Under the pieces are notes generated by a model, which did no database searches, was not told the origin of the DNA, and worked only from the letters and a program-made list of their open reading frames with translations. A program made the position numbers and the translations under genes. A stretch of DNA of 64,000 nucleotides from Candolleomyces eurysporus. Taxonomy: Eukaryota; Basidiomycota; Agaricomycetes; Agaricales; Psathyrellaceae. Positions 33,983-44,049 of the stretch are shown piece after piece. The stretch is from NCBI GenBank assembly GCA_027579435.1, contig JANBPK010000921.1, positions 143,131 through 207,130 on the forward strand, written 5' to 3'. The stretch's first letter is position 1, and every line of letters starts with the position of its first letter.

Positions 33983-34623
33983 CTAGGCATCCCCTCCTTT
34001 CCCTCTATTCTCTTTCGCTTCCTCCATGAGTTCTCCATGAGAAACGGCTCTCCAATAGCAGAATGCAGCTATAAACGACCAGATTGCGGCGTTCGTCCCC
34101 TGTGATGGAGCAATTGAGTTATCGAAATAGGACTAGGGCGATTGATGGATATGAAACTCACCTGGTAGTAAAGGATATTGACGAAAACTTGTACCAAGAG
34201 CAGAACAATCCGGACAACTAAACTTCGATATATGGCATACTCTTTAATTAGTGGCAGGGGACATTCCATGGCCAGCATGATGAAACCCAAGGTCATGGCA
34301 ATTATTTGCACCAAGGGAAGCTTGACAATAATAGCGACGAATGGCGCTGCGCTGGGTGGGGCCCTGATACCATGCCGTAAGTTCGCAGCGCAAGTAAGTA
34401 GCGAGAATACAACGTACTGAATTCCTCCAGGATCGCGCAAGGTTCCACCCACAAAGTCGAAGAAGTATTTACGGTAGAAAAGGCCCCAGAATCCTGCCCA
34501 AACAGCATCTGCAGAGACGTCGGTTGAGCCCTTGTTGCGATGACAGTATGGGCACAGATACTTACAGACGCTGGCCGTAATCGAGACAAAGCGCGCATAG
34601 CTATGCCACACCAAATTGCCCAT
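33983..34623 (-). CDS. Small four-span membrane protein, agaric DUF7727-like
   Basis: Uncharacterised fungal membrane protein. It starts MGNLVWHSYARFVSITASV; an intron then leads to VWAGFWGLFYRKYFFDFVGG (a VSADA-coding stretch lies in the intron), followed by TLRDPGGIQ, another intron, APPSAAPFVAIIVKLPLVQI, a span IIAMTLGFIMLAMECPLP and LVVRIVLLLVQVFVNILYYQ. A last exon gives GTNAAIWSFIAAFCYWRAVS and a polar tail ending GKGGDA. Four hydrophobic spans, about 150-160 residues. The conserved FWGLFYRKYF and GGTLRDPGGIQAPPS blocks are ones I recall from the family labelled DUF7727. No function is known. Confidence 0.7.
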
Positions 34624-35277
34624 GATGCCTTGAAGTTGTTGAAAACGAGAGTACTACTGGTCGAATAGAAGCTTGAACGTGGAGACTAGATGAGCGCTGC
34701 TCGGAGAGACGTTGCAATTGAAGTCGAGAAAATGCGACAAGAAAGAGTAGTTCAAAAGCAAGACCAGCGAGAGCTCAGCTCCCTGAAAAAAAAGGGTGAA
34801 TGTAGAAGAGGAAAAGAAAGAAAGCGGAGGAGTATCCCACCACAGCGACGGTAACGAACAGGGACCAGAACGAGCTGGAGACCGTTTTCATTCTCTAGGC
34901 CGCGTCGGAGCTCCAATTTTTCCACAAGGCCATCTCGATCTGATCACTTTGAGACACACCCTTAGGCTGTTGCCATCGTTGCGGCAGCTGACATCCGTAG
35001 AAACCTGTAGAAACCTTGACATAGTTATCTCTCACAAGGTGCCGATATAACTAGGCAAAGAGCGAAGAACATCGTGGGCTTGGAAAGCATGTACCGGACA
35101 CTGTAAGAATATAGTCCTTGCGCATTACAGATCATTCTGTCCGTCGTAAAATAGAGAGCAACATAACAAAAGTCCATCCGGGCTGTTAGATGTAATCCGG
35201 CTGTCTCACCGGCCTTCGTGGTGAACCCTGAGGGCTAACCTATTATCATTGTTAGTTGAATATCCCCTCTGTATGGA
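34624..35277. other. Intergenic, no gene recognised
   Basis: About 650 bases containing A-rich leader-like sequence near 34780-34830 and no frame with recognisable content. It should include the promoter of the four-span protein gene and the 3' region of the next gene. Confidence 0.4.
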
Positions 35278-37028
35278 TCATTTGACGGGGCGTACCAAGC
35301 TCCGAGACACAGCCGATATTGAAGGTGAATGAGGGGGTACTGGCACCCTCGGGATTCGCGGTGTGTGTCCAGGACTCCTGAAAGCTTTGGCAGGCACAGT
35401 CCTCATCCCAGCAGGCCTCATCAAAGGACTTCCTGATGACGCGGAAGTAAAGCTCGCCCTGCTAGACCCACTTTCCGGACTTCCGTAATAACTCGGCGCT
35501 ATGGAGTGTCGGATTCTTTCTGGGAATCTGGCAGGCTTGGGGGGTGGTGGAGGAAAAACAAAGACAGAGTTTTCCATAGGTGCAGAAATAGGTCCGGAGA
35601 TCATGCCGGCCTCCACTCTCTTTGGCTCGTGCTGCATTGGCAGGTCGGGGGAAGTGGGGGAATCTGAGCGGCGAAGCCCAAGACCCCCCGAGCCTCCTTG
35701 GCGTCTCCGATGCCACCGCCACGCAAAGAAGCACAATGCCAGGCAAGCAAGCAGGCCGACGATGCCTGCAACGATAGCACCAGCGAGAGCCCCTTTAGAT
35801 ATACCTCGAGTTTGGTTACCAGAAGTTGACGATCCCACTGACGTTCCTGACGGGGACGCAGTAGATGCTGTTCTGTTGGCTCCCGGTGACGCAGGAGTGA
35901 AGATTCCAGAGTATACAGTCACTGAGTCAAGGTCGATAAACGGGGCGTTGGGGGAAGGTGAGTTGGGAGCGAGACTGAAGGTGTGCCTCCCAGGGCCAAG
36001 CCCACTTCGATAATACTGGAAGCGGAAAATCAAGGTCTGGGATGATAGGACTGGGTAAATCAACGTACGAGAAGCGTCCGAGGACGAAGTTGATTTACAC
36101 CTCCGTTCGAGCCGCCACTCGAGGTGGATATGTCACTGTCAAGTGTAACCTTCATATCAGCGTGGTCTGGTGACACCGTTCCATAGACCGCGATGGCTTC
36201 TCCCCAGAACTGCATCGACACCACTGCGTCCGGCCTTTGACTGAAGCTAGAGGACAATACATTAGCTTAAGTTAAACCTGGGACGAGGGACACGAACTGG
36301 ATGGTTCCGTCCTGAAAAATTGGCAGTCGGTTTACGCCCCAGGCAGACTGTGAAGGCAGATACGACATGACCGGATCCATATCATCGTGGACCTTGGTAT
36401 CCAGTTCATCGCTAGCAGTGATATTAGTTAGACATGCTATTTTGTGAGCGTAGAGATGCTTACTTTTCAAGACCGACGGCGTCAACGATAACGAAGGAAT
36501 CGATGTCTATCGGCAAGCCACCGATGTTCTCAATGACTGCCCGATGCCTACCCGGCTGAAGGTCTGATATCGTCCCCAGCGTCTGCTGTGTGACATTTTC
36601 AGAGCCCCTCGCAGTGCTTTGGGCCAATATGTTCCCATCTACAGAGATGGCAAAGTTTCCGTAGTTGGTTCGCCGACCCCCGAGAACGGTAAGGCCAGTC
36701 CCTGAGACGCCTTAGAGAGTACGTCATGTAAATTCAGACGGGAAATGTACCGTAGAAATCGATCGTAGCTTTGGCACCTTGGGTGGAGGTGCTGTGGTAA
36801 GATTGACCAGAGTAAGACTGGGGTTCGGACGTTAGAAAGTCGCCCCGTTGATCAATACAAGTCACAGCTCACAGGAAGGAGAGGGTCGTCCTGCGACGAG
36901 TCGGCCCAGGCACCAGCTGGCTCATAAGTGACAAGAGGTGAGCAGTCTTCAACTGGGGAAGAAGCTTTGAATGGCGTGCCCTCCTTGAAAGAACGACTCG
37001 ACGTACCGGTCAAGCTGAATGATGCCAT
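35278..37028 (-). CDS. Single-pass membrane protein with two beta-sandwich-like repeats
   Basis: Fungal type I-like membrane protein of unknown role. The start MASFSLT joins across an intron to VEDCSPLVTYEPAGAWADSS, the usual beginning of an agaric family. The outer part holds two modules: first SYSGQSYHSTSTQGAKATID and GLTVLGGRRTNYGNFAISVD, ending LQPGRHRAVIENIGGLPIDI; then PDAVVSMQFWGEAIAVYGTV with GLGPGRHTFSLAPNS. Each resembles a galactose-binding-like jelly roll. A Ser/Thr-rich stalk (TASTASPSGTSVGSSTSGN) precedes one membrane span LAGAIVAGIVGLLACLALCF, a basic stop (WRWHRRRQ) and a Ser/Pro-rich tail ending VRPVK. There is no obvious cleavable signal, so how the N-terminus is translocated is unclear. 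It could be a surface sensor. Confidence 0.72.
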
Positions 37029-37628
37029 CGAGGAGAAGAACGAAGGCGAGTTCAAAATTTCATAGAAAGAGGGGATGAGAGAAAGGGCAAACCAAGCAGT
37101 TTGGGGAGAAGAAGGAACCAGAGAGACAGCAGACGATTGGCATGGGTAAGAAATAGTAGCACCCAAGTCACATCCAACACTTGGGCTTCATCGATTCAGT
37201 GTCAGTGGACCGCCTCTTCTAACGCCATGACGCATGTAATTTGACACCGAGCCATGATGCTTGCCCAGTTCTTAGACAGATGCATGATGAAGAAGGAGCG
37301 ATAGACAGTGCAGTGGCCCGCAGGTAGTAACAATCAACATTCGGAGAGCCTTCTTCCCATGTCGGTATACGGTAGACACGAGCGGGGATATCAGTGCCCT
37401 CGAGTACCGATGATTCAGCGCTTGATGAGGACGCAAGATAACAGACGACCGTCGATGAATGGATTGCGGAAAGACAAAGAAAGAAGGAGAAACAAGCATG
37501 ATCATGATAGCCGCTGGCCTGCTTGTTATGGAAGGTGAAATGGAATGAAAATAAGGGCAAATAGGGGAGGCAGCTGCATATGCTGTGGCTGCACACCTTT
37601 GCTTTTTGTCTCCGACTCGCTAACAGCC
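37029..37628. other. Shared divergent promoter region
   Basis: Six hundred bases between the divergent single-pass membrane protein and the HicA-domain gene. No gene recognised; the minus-strand open frames within look like chance frames in pyrimidine-rich sequence. Confidence 0.4.
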
Positions 37629-40600
37629 ATGCCGCCGAAGAAAGCGAAAGTTACCCCCAAGACCACGGCTCTGACTCGTACGGGGCCCAAGGAGGTCATC
37701 CCCCACCCCTTAAAGGGGCCCAAGCGGAAGGAGTATGTCGAAAAACCGACGACGACGCGTGCCCTCGTCTTGAGGAACGGTAAACACGGGGCTATGGGCA
37801 CCGGAGAGGTCTTCATGCTCAACAAGATCACTGGTAAAGAGAAGCTCGACCTCTTGGCAGGTAAGATGGGTGGCTGGGCTGTCTTTTCAACATCAAGATT
37901 GACGCCCGCCTAGAGGATACCATGGAGAAGATGAGACAGGCCGTGTTGACTCCGTTCCGCCTCGAGCAATGCTTGAAGATCGCCGCCTCTAAGCACTCTG
38001 GTTGGTGTCTGTTCTAACTTTTGCACATCGGTATCCGGTTTATTTGATCTATGCGCAGAGTTTGTCGATCAAATTCTCGAACTCAGGGACCCTAATTTGT
38101 TCCGTCATATCATTGAGCGAGATATCTCGGACGCTACCCCCAACGGTTCAGAACCTCGCCGCAATGCGACCAATGTCGCGAAGACCGTCGGAATCAAGGT
38201 CCACAACACGTACATGGTCGCGTCGGCCTACAAGCTTATTGCTGAGACTCTCCAAAGTTTGGGCGAGGGAGGTGTCACGGACACCAACATCAAGTTGAAG
38301 CTGAAGAATGACACGGAAGTCCGCCAGCGTTTTCTGGTTTTGTACGATATGGTCAAAGAATTGGTCAAGATCTTCCATACTCGCGTTTCCGTTCTGGCCA
38401 CGACGAGCCGTAAGCATTCATACACATGCCATCTTCGCGATAGCTTACACGCGCTACCCTATACCAGCTCACTATTCCGGCTATTTCAAGAGTCGACCCA
38501 CGGAGTATAACAAGCAAGGTCAAGTCCCGGAAATTGGGTTCGGCTTAGACGACAAGAACGTTCGAACTGTGACTAGGTCCTTTGTAGATTGCATCGTCAT
38601 GGAATTGGTGTTGCCGAACTCAAGGTGGCCTGAGGCAGTTTTATACCAAGTGTTACAAGACGCTCTGCAAGAGTCGCCCAACCAAGCAAGGAGGTTCACC
38701 GCACCATTATATGAAGCTCTCGGAGATCTTTCTGTTCGTACTAAAGCAGTCATTGCTTCCCGTCTCACTTCTAAAAAATTTTATGCGTTTCAGGATGCCG
38801 TCCAATTGCAATCTTTGATTGAGTCTGCGCTCTTGGGACCCAATGAAAAAGCATGGAAAGCTGAAGCCCGCGACCGTCCAGAAGAATTCGAGAAATGGCT
38901 TGACGCCGTGTTCTTCTCAGACAAAGCGACCAGCAAGATCGACAATTGGAAAGACAAGATTTTCCCGCTTGTCAGTACCAGAAAGCCAGATGTCTTGGAG
39001 GGTCTGTGGTGGACCCTCAATCTGGTGTGTACCTTCCTCTTCACCTAAATATCTTTTCGTTGCTCACGAAGCCGGCGTGCAGAACTGCAAGAGTTACTCA
39101 GGCGTCGATCTCGACACCATATGGCAGCTCACCGATGCCTTCGAGACCACTCCTCAATGGACTGCAGTGTACATTCCCACCCTACGCGAGGAAGACGAAG
39201 ACGAGGACGGACCCGCACGAGTCACGTCTGGTCGGAAGAAGCCACTCGCTCTCACAGCCGGGGACGGCTACGAGTCTGCTGATTCCATGCCAGATCTGCA
39301 ATCTATTTCCAACAGTTCGGAGGAGTACCCAAGCAGCGACGAAGACGAGGACGAGGATGAAGATCCACAATCTGAGGACGAAGGCTATGACGAAGACGAG
39401 GAAGATAATCTTCGAGACCTCCTCCGTGAAGCGATGGACGCCGCTCATGAAGTGGATTGGTACGAAAATGCGAAAGGGCCTGCTACGGCTGGTATCGATC
39501 CCCTCAAACCAGACGACAAGAAGGGTAACCCTTTCCTGAACCTACTTGGGTCCTTGCGAGGTCAGTCCTGAACGTGTTCGAATTTTGTGATTATTTACAG
39601 ATCCATTTCTAGGTCGTTTCATGAAGCCTGAGCCCAAGCTCAAGCCTCAGACCCAGCGTACTGAGCCACGTAGCCGTGGAGGCTTCAGGGCAACTCCGAC
39701 TGGTGCCCCGAAGCCAGTTCCTGCCGGTGGGCCTCCCAAAGCAAAGCCAGCATCCGCCCAAGGTACGGCTTGCAGTTTCATTTTCTTGCATGGACCGACC
39801 TCTGAAACGTTTGTTTTTTTAGCTTCAGGTAGCCACAAGGCGACTATGGAAGAGGTAGAAGACGAGGAGGCAGATGGCGGTCAGGCTGCTGAGACAACGG
39901 GGAGCAAGAAGAAGAAGAAAAAGAAGGCAAGCAAGAAAAAGAAGTCCGCTGCTCCGGGTGAAGCCCCTACTAGCCCAGTCTTGGCACCCGCAAGCCCTCC
40001 TCCCGCTCCTGCTACTCCCAAGAAAGCGACACCGGCACCCGCTGCTCCCAAATCACCAACTGCTGCGTCGGCTTCGGCTTCTACTCTCCACATTCCCATC
40101 GGCGAGACCCAGGCACAATCGGGCCACTCGTACAAAAAGCAGCTCGACTCTGACTTCCAGCAGAAGGCCAAGGTCAAGTCTCGCCCTGACCATGCGTCGA
40201 TCTTCTCTAACGAGAGCGAGAGCAAGGGGAAGGGGATGAACTTCTTCTCCAAGATAACCAATAGCTTCAAGAAAGAGACACCAGCCGAGCCCGAGAGCAA
40301 CAAAAACCCCAAGTATACGTGGTTCTCTCGTCTTAGCAAAAAGGCCACCGATTCTATGCATCAGCTCTTGCGCACTGGAGAAGAGGCTGGCAAGCAACCT
40401 GCTCCCATGAAGTGGGATACATTCGTAAAGGTACTTGCAATTCTTTCTCCGCTGAAGTGAAGTTATTCTCATCGGCGGTCCCTTGATAGCTTATGCGAGA
40501 GATGGGATTCCAGTATGACCCGAGCACCGCTGGTTCTAGCGTCCGCTTCGATCCACCCGACCCGCGTGATTCTGTACGTGTTTTAAGTCTATACATCGGA

Positions 40601-40847
40601 ACAACGACTAATTTAATATGCTACCCTAATCCAGCCTATTACCATCCACAAGCGTAAGTGTTTGATTGCTGTGTTTTGGATTCTGTTCTTTGCTGACTTG
40701 ACGCGTGTTGCCATAGCCCACCCTGACTCGACTTTGGGCCCGATCAAGTTGGTCCAGATCGGAAAGAGGCTGAAGCGTTACTATGGGTGGAATGAGGAAG
40801 ATTTCATCAGGCAAACCCGTGAGGCTACGGAAACTGAAAACAAATAA
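37629..40847 (+). CDS. Large acidic/basic protein with C-terminal HicA/YcfA-like domain, agaric-specific
   Basis: Role unknown. It starts with a Lys/Pro-rich MPPKKAKVTPKTTALTRTGP. A long helical region follows (MRQAVLTPFRLEQCLKIAAS, FRHIIERDISDATPNGSEPR, FTAPLYEALGDLSVRTKAVI, IDNWKDKIFPLVSTRKPDVL). After that comes an acidic block (39320-39420, mostly Glu and Asp), a Pro/Ala linker and a lysine cluster GSKKKKKKKASKKKKS (39900). The last 70 residues read MKWDTFVKLMREMGFQYDPS, then GSSVRFDPPD, PITIHKPHPDS and LVQIGKRLKRYYGW, matching the pattern of the bacterial HicA/YcfA double-stranded-RNA-binding-like fold; the active-site His after Gly-Ser is Ser here, so ribonuclease activity is doubtful. 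Nuclear or ribosome-related location is a guess from composition. About eight introns; the 39550-39611 intron and those near 40430, 40580 and 40655 are well supported. Confidence 0.72.
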
Positions 40848-41180
40848 GTAACATTGGGACAACGCGTCCGTCTTGCGGCAGCAGCAGTAGTTCTTTTGAA
40901 CTTCCTCCCTTCTTTTTTTNGGACATCCATTCCGCTGTAACAATCTTAGATCCATTGACGGGTCCTCCAGAAATTTGAAAGTATTGTACATTGGCTCGTA
41001 TTCATGTAGCATCTCCCGAAATAAAAATGAATTTGTGGTTTGATTTAACATTGAATGTTGAACACTAGTTTACGGGATGGTAGTCAGCCCCGCGAGGCTA
41101 TGAATCCTCCACATTGAAGACAACCGTTCCATCTATCGTGTTGAAGATCGTGACCATTGCAGTGACAATGACAGATTTCG
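40848..41180. other. 3' flanks of two convergent genes
   Basis: About 330 bases between convergent genes; an N at 40920 follows a run of T. Read on the minus strand, 41100-41180 could hold a last short exon of the Rec114-like gene (frame to a stop near 41098), but the splice site is not clear. Confidence 0.4.
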
Positions 41181-42506
41181 TCAGTGACCTCTGGAGAGAT
41201 GGTTCATGCCACTTACCAACTGCTGGAAGCCATCCTCGCGGACGACTTCAGCCACAACTCTCTCAAGAGCTTCGTTTGACAGATCATAGAGTCCCGTAGC
41301 CTCACGTAACGAAGTCAAAATCACATCAGCAGTCTGAGAGTTGGGTTGACTAGATGACGATGATGCGTTTGCAGGGCCGGAGCTAGTAATATGGTCTGAA
41401 GGAGGTAACGGAGATGAAGGAGGAAGCTGAGAAGAAGCATATTGTTGCGTTGGTTGATGAGGATGAAGATGAACAACCCTGTCTTGCACGTCGCCAGTCT
41501 GTCGGGGTAGTCGGCTGGCAGGGATGAAAGCCGGAGGTCCCATAAGTTGAGATGTCGCAACGGCAGATTTCGTCGCAGGAGCTGAGATCTCATGCAATGG
41601 TTTGTCAATTGGCATTGCAAGCAGTGCATCGGAGGAGAACGGTTGACGAGAGAAATTAGAGATGGCTTCAGGTAAGGCAGATACGGGATCGAAAGAGTTC
41701 GTTGGTCGGAAGAAGTCAGGGTTGCGAGGAAGATTGAATCTCTCTGTGAAGTTGGTCTGCAAGCCAACAATAGACGAAGTCGGAGCTGCGACTACTTTGT
41801 GTTGCGCTGTGCTTGCAGCCCTGGCCTGAGCAGGAGGCAGAGTGGGGTCGGCGTTAGTTGCCGCACTGTTCAGCGTAGTTCCATGAGCGGGTGTTGCGGT
41901 TTTGCACGGACAGACCGTCCGAATAGAATGAATAAATTCAGCGGCGTCCTTTGTGGAGATAAAGTTGATTTGGATGCGGTTATAGATCTTGATTAAGACC
42001 AGAAAGCGTTGAGGTGAGATTAACTCTGGGTCGGAATTGTCACTCACCGGCAGTGGTGCATCATCCTTGGAGGACAGATACCTGATTCCGACTAGGGTAT
42101 CACGGCAGATAGCTTTTATCGGAAGACCTTCGCCATTTTTCTTTTGGGGCATGTTTTTCTGGATGGCCGAGAAGGAAAAGAGGTCGAGGTCTTCCTATAT
42201 GATGGTATAAGTCGCATACAATCCAGTATAACAGACAGGGCAGAGACGTGCAAAAACGACTGGAGGCTGAGAAGCAGCAGATAGATTTTCTTCGCCCCCT
42301 TCGCCGTTAATATACCAGAGAACTCGCATTCTGAGAGACTCCAAGTCGCCTTTGTGCGATTTCGTTTTGTCCAGAACAACATAGAGAGTAGGATTTGAAA
42401 AGTGCTGCCAGTCGGGTCCTTGAGACTGCAATTTATTTGACTTTGGATAAGCTCTGGAGTATTTTTCCAGCAGGAATTTTGAAGTCGCAGTAGTTGAATA
42501 GCTCAT
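41181..42506 (-). CDS. Rec114-like meiotic protein (candidate)
   Basis: Candidate partner of the Spo11 machinery for meiotic double-strand breaks. The N-terminal part, MSYSTTATSKFLLEKYSRAY then DWQHFSNPTLYVVLDKT, LRMRVLWYING, DLFSFSAIQ and RFLVLIKIYNRIQINFISTK ending FIHSIRTVCPCK, resembles the Rec114 PH-like domain: a Tyr-Ser/Ala-Arg start, a W-x-x-F strand and a final helix with CxC. A long Ser/Pro/Gln-rich disordered middle follows, and a short predicted C-terminal helix SLREATGLYDLSNEALERVV, then VREDGFQQLV, where Rec114 proteins carry their Mei4-binding helix. The exon joint near 42195-42300 lacks an obvious donor, and the C-terminus may extend past 41181. It diverges from the GlcNAc kinase gene, 242 bp between starts. 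Assignment is tentative. Confidence 0.45.
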
Positions 42507-42748
42507 GGTAGTCGTAGTCTGGGTTGAAGGCGAATATTTGGTAATTCGGCTTGATATCAATTTGGCGTCCAAACATAGAGGCAGCCCAGTCAAGCCAAGC
42601 GAACTGCTCAGCTTCATGAGCTTCAAGAGGTAAGAAACCTTGTTTGAGTTACAGCGACCATGTGGACTCATGAGTCTTTATCTCGGGAAGCCACGAGATG
42701 GGCTACCCAGAACGAATAAATGACCAGTCATCTTCACCTTGAACCCCC

Positions 42749-43819
42749 ATGGCTTCCCTTTATCTTTGCGTTGATTGCGGTGGTACGAAGACAGCTGCAG
42801 CAATATCTGACAGCCAAGGCAACATCATCGGACGAGGGACAGGGGGACCGTCCAATATCACCTACCTCACCGTCGATGAATTCATCACCTCAGTCAGAAT
42901 GGCTACTCTGGCCGCATTAAAGGATACCAGACCGGACATCGAGGACCTTCCCATTCCCCCAGGGACAGAGTCTCCATTCGCTGCGGCTTGGTTTGGCGTA
43001 TCTGGCGCGGATTCACCGGCCGCCATTGCGAAAGTCACCCCCGCTATTTCTGCCTTACTCGCCATCCCTGTCGGCCCAGATCTCGTTGTCGCAAATGACA
43101 CGCATCTGCTCGCAGCACCCGTTCGCACGTACCCTTCGATCAATCATGCGATAGCCGTTATTGCGGGAACTGGATCTATCACCGTCAGCTTCAAGCAAGA
43201 GGAAGGAAGGATCGAAGAGTTGGGTCGTGTGGGTGGTTGGGGTTGGATTTTGGGAGATGAAGGCGGAGGGTACGATGTTGGAAGGGAAGCATTGCGACAA
43301 CTTCTAATGGAAGAGGATCTTGCATCGGTCCTGAGACGCCCAGCTCCACCTTCCAAGCTGAGGGACCAGATCCTGGCCAAATTCAACGTGCCAACGGTCA
43401 TGGAAATCTTGGGCGAAGTTTATCACGGCGACCCCACGGGCGAAAGTGCGACGCAGGATCTTCGCTCGCTTTCCCGCGAGAAGAGGATATCATCGCTCCC
43501 CCCACTCGTATTTTCAGCAGCCTTTGAAGAGGATGATTGGCTGGCAAAGAGGATCTTGCAGGCATCGGCGAAGCAACTGGCCGACCAAGTCCAACTACAC
43601 CTCGGAAGTGGAGACGAAGCAAACCCGCACGGTGTTAAGGCCCGGGATGCTATCATCTCCTTCGGAGGTTCGCTGGTCGGAAACGGGAAATATCGCCAGA
43701 TTATTCTCGACCTCCTTGCAGAACGCGGACACACTTTCTCCCATGTTCATTTCATCGAAGATGCAGCCGCCGTTGGGGCAACCGGACTCGCTAGCTCTTA
43801 CAAGCCCTCCCACACTTAG
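42749..43819 (+). CDS. N-acetylglucosamine kinase (BadF/BcrA ATPase fold)
   Basis: Phosphorylates free GlcNAc from chitin or glycan turnover to GlcNAc-6-P. A single uninterrupted frame of 356 residues starting MASLYLCVDCGGTKTAAAIS, which holds the phosphate-1 loop DCGGTKT. Other landmarks are FGVSGADSP, VANDTHLLAAP (phosphate/catalytic Asp region), VIAGTGSITVSF, GRVGGWGWILGDEGGGYDVG (the strongest family signature) and the adenosine loop ISFGGSLVGNGKYR. It ends ATGLASSYKPSHT. Length is that of human NAGK (about 344). It is the only long intronless gene in a window of intron-rich genes. The GT49-like gene follows 230 bases downstream. Confidence 0.93.
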   Translation: MASLYLCVDCGGTKTAAAISDSQGNIIGRGTGGPSNITYLTVDEFITSVRMATLAALKDTRPDIEDLPIPPGTESPFAAAWFGVSGADSPAAIAKVTPAISALLAIPVGPDLVVANDTHLLAAPVRTYPSINHAIAVIAGTGSITVSFKQEEGRIEELGRVGGWGWILGDEGGGYDVGREALRQLLMEEDLASVLRRPAPPSKLRDQILAKFNVPTVMEILGEVYHGDPTGESATQDLRSLSREKRISSLPPLVFSAAFEEDDWLAKRILQASAKQLADQVQLHLGSGDEANPHGVKARDAIISFGGSLVGNGKYRQIILDLLAERGHTFSHVHFIEDAAAVGATGLASSYKPSHT

Positions 43820-44049
43820 TGATACCATTCCACTCGACACGATGTATACCACAATATCACAGTTTCAATTCGTTGAGCTGAAGCTGGCTTCGCCACGTGG
43901 ATATACGCGATCGAGAGTTGGTGAGTTGCAGCGCGTCATTCTCGCACCGGGCATGCTCTGCGCCTTCCAACGCACGCTCTTCGACCCCGCCATTCAAACT
44001 CGTCTTTCAGCGTGGATTGTGACCCAGGAATCCCGAAGATCTTACTCCG

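Noticed and set aside
37219..37596. Minus-strand 125-codon frame in the promoter region before the HicA-domain gene
   Set aside because: Cys/Ser/Leu-rich chance frame in pyrimidine-rich DNA, with no splice partner or motif.
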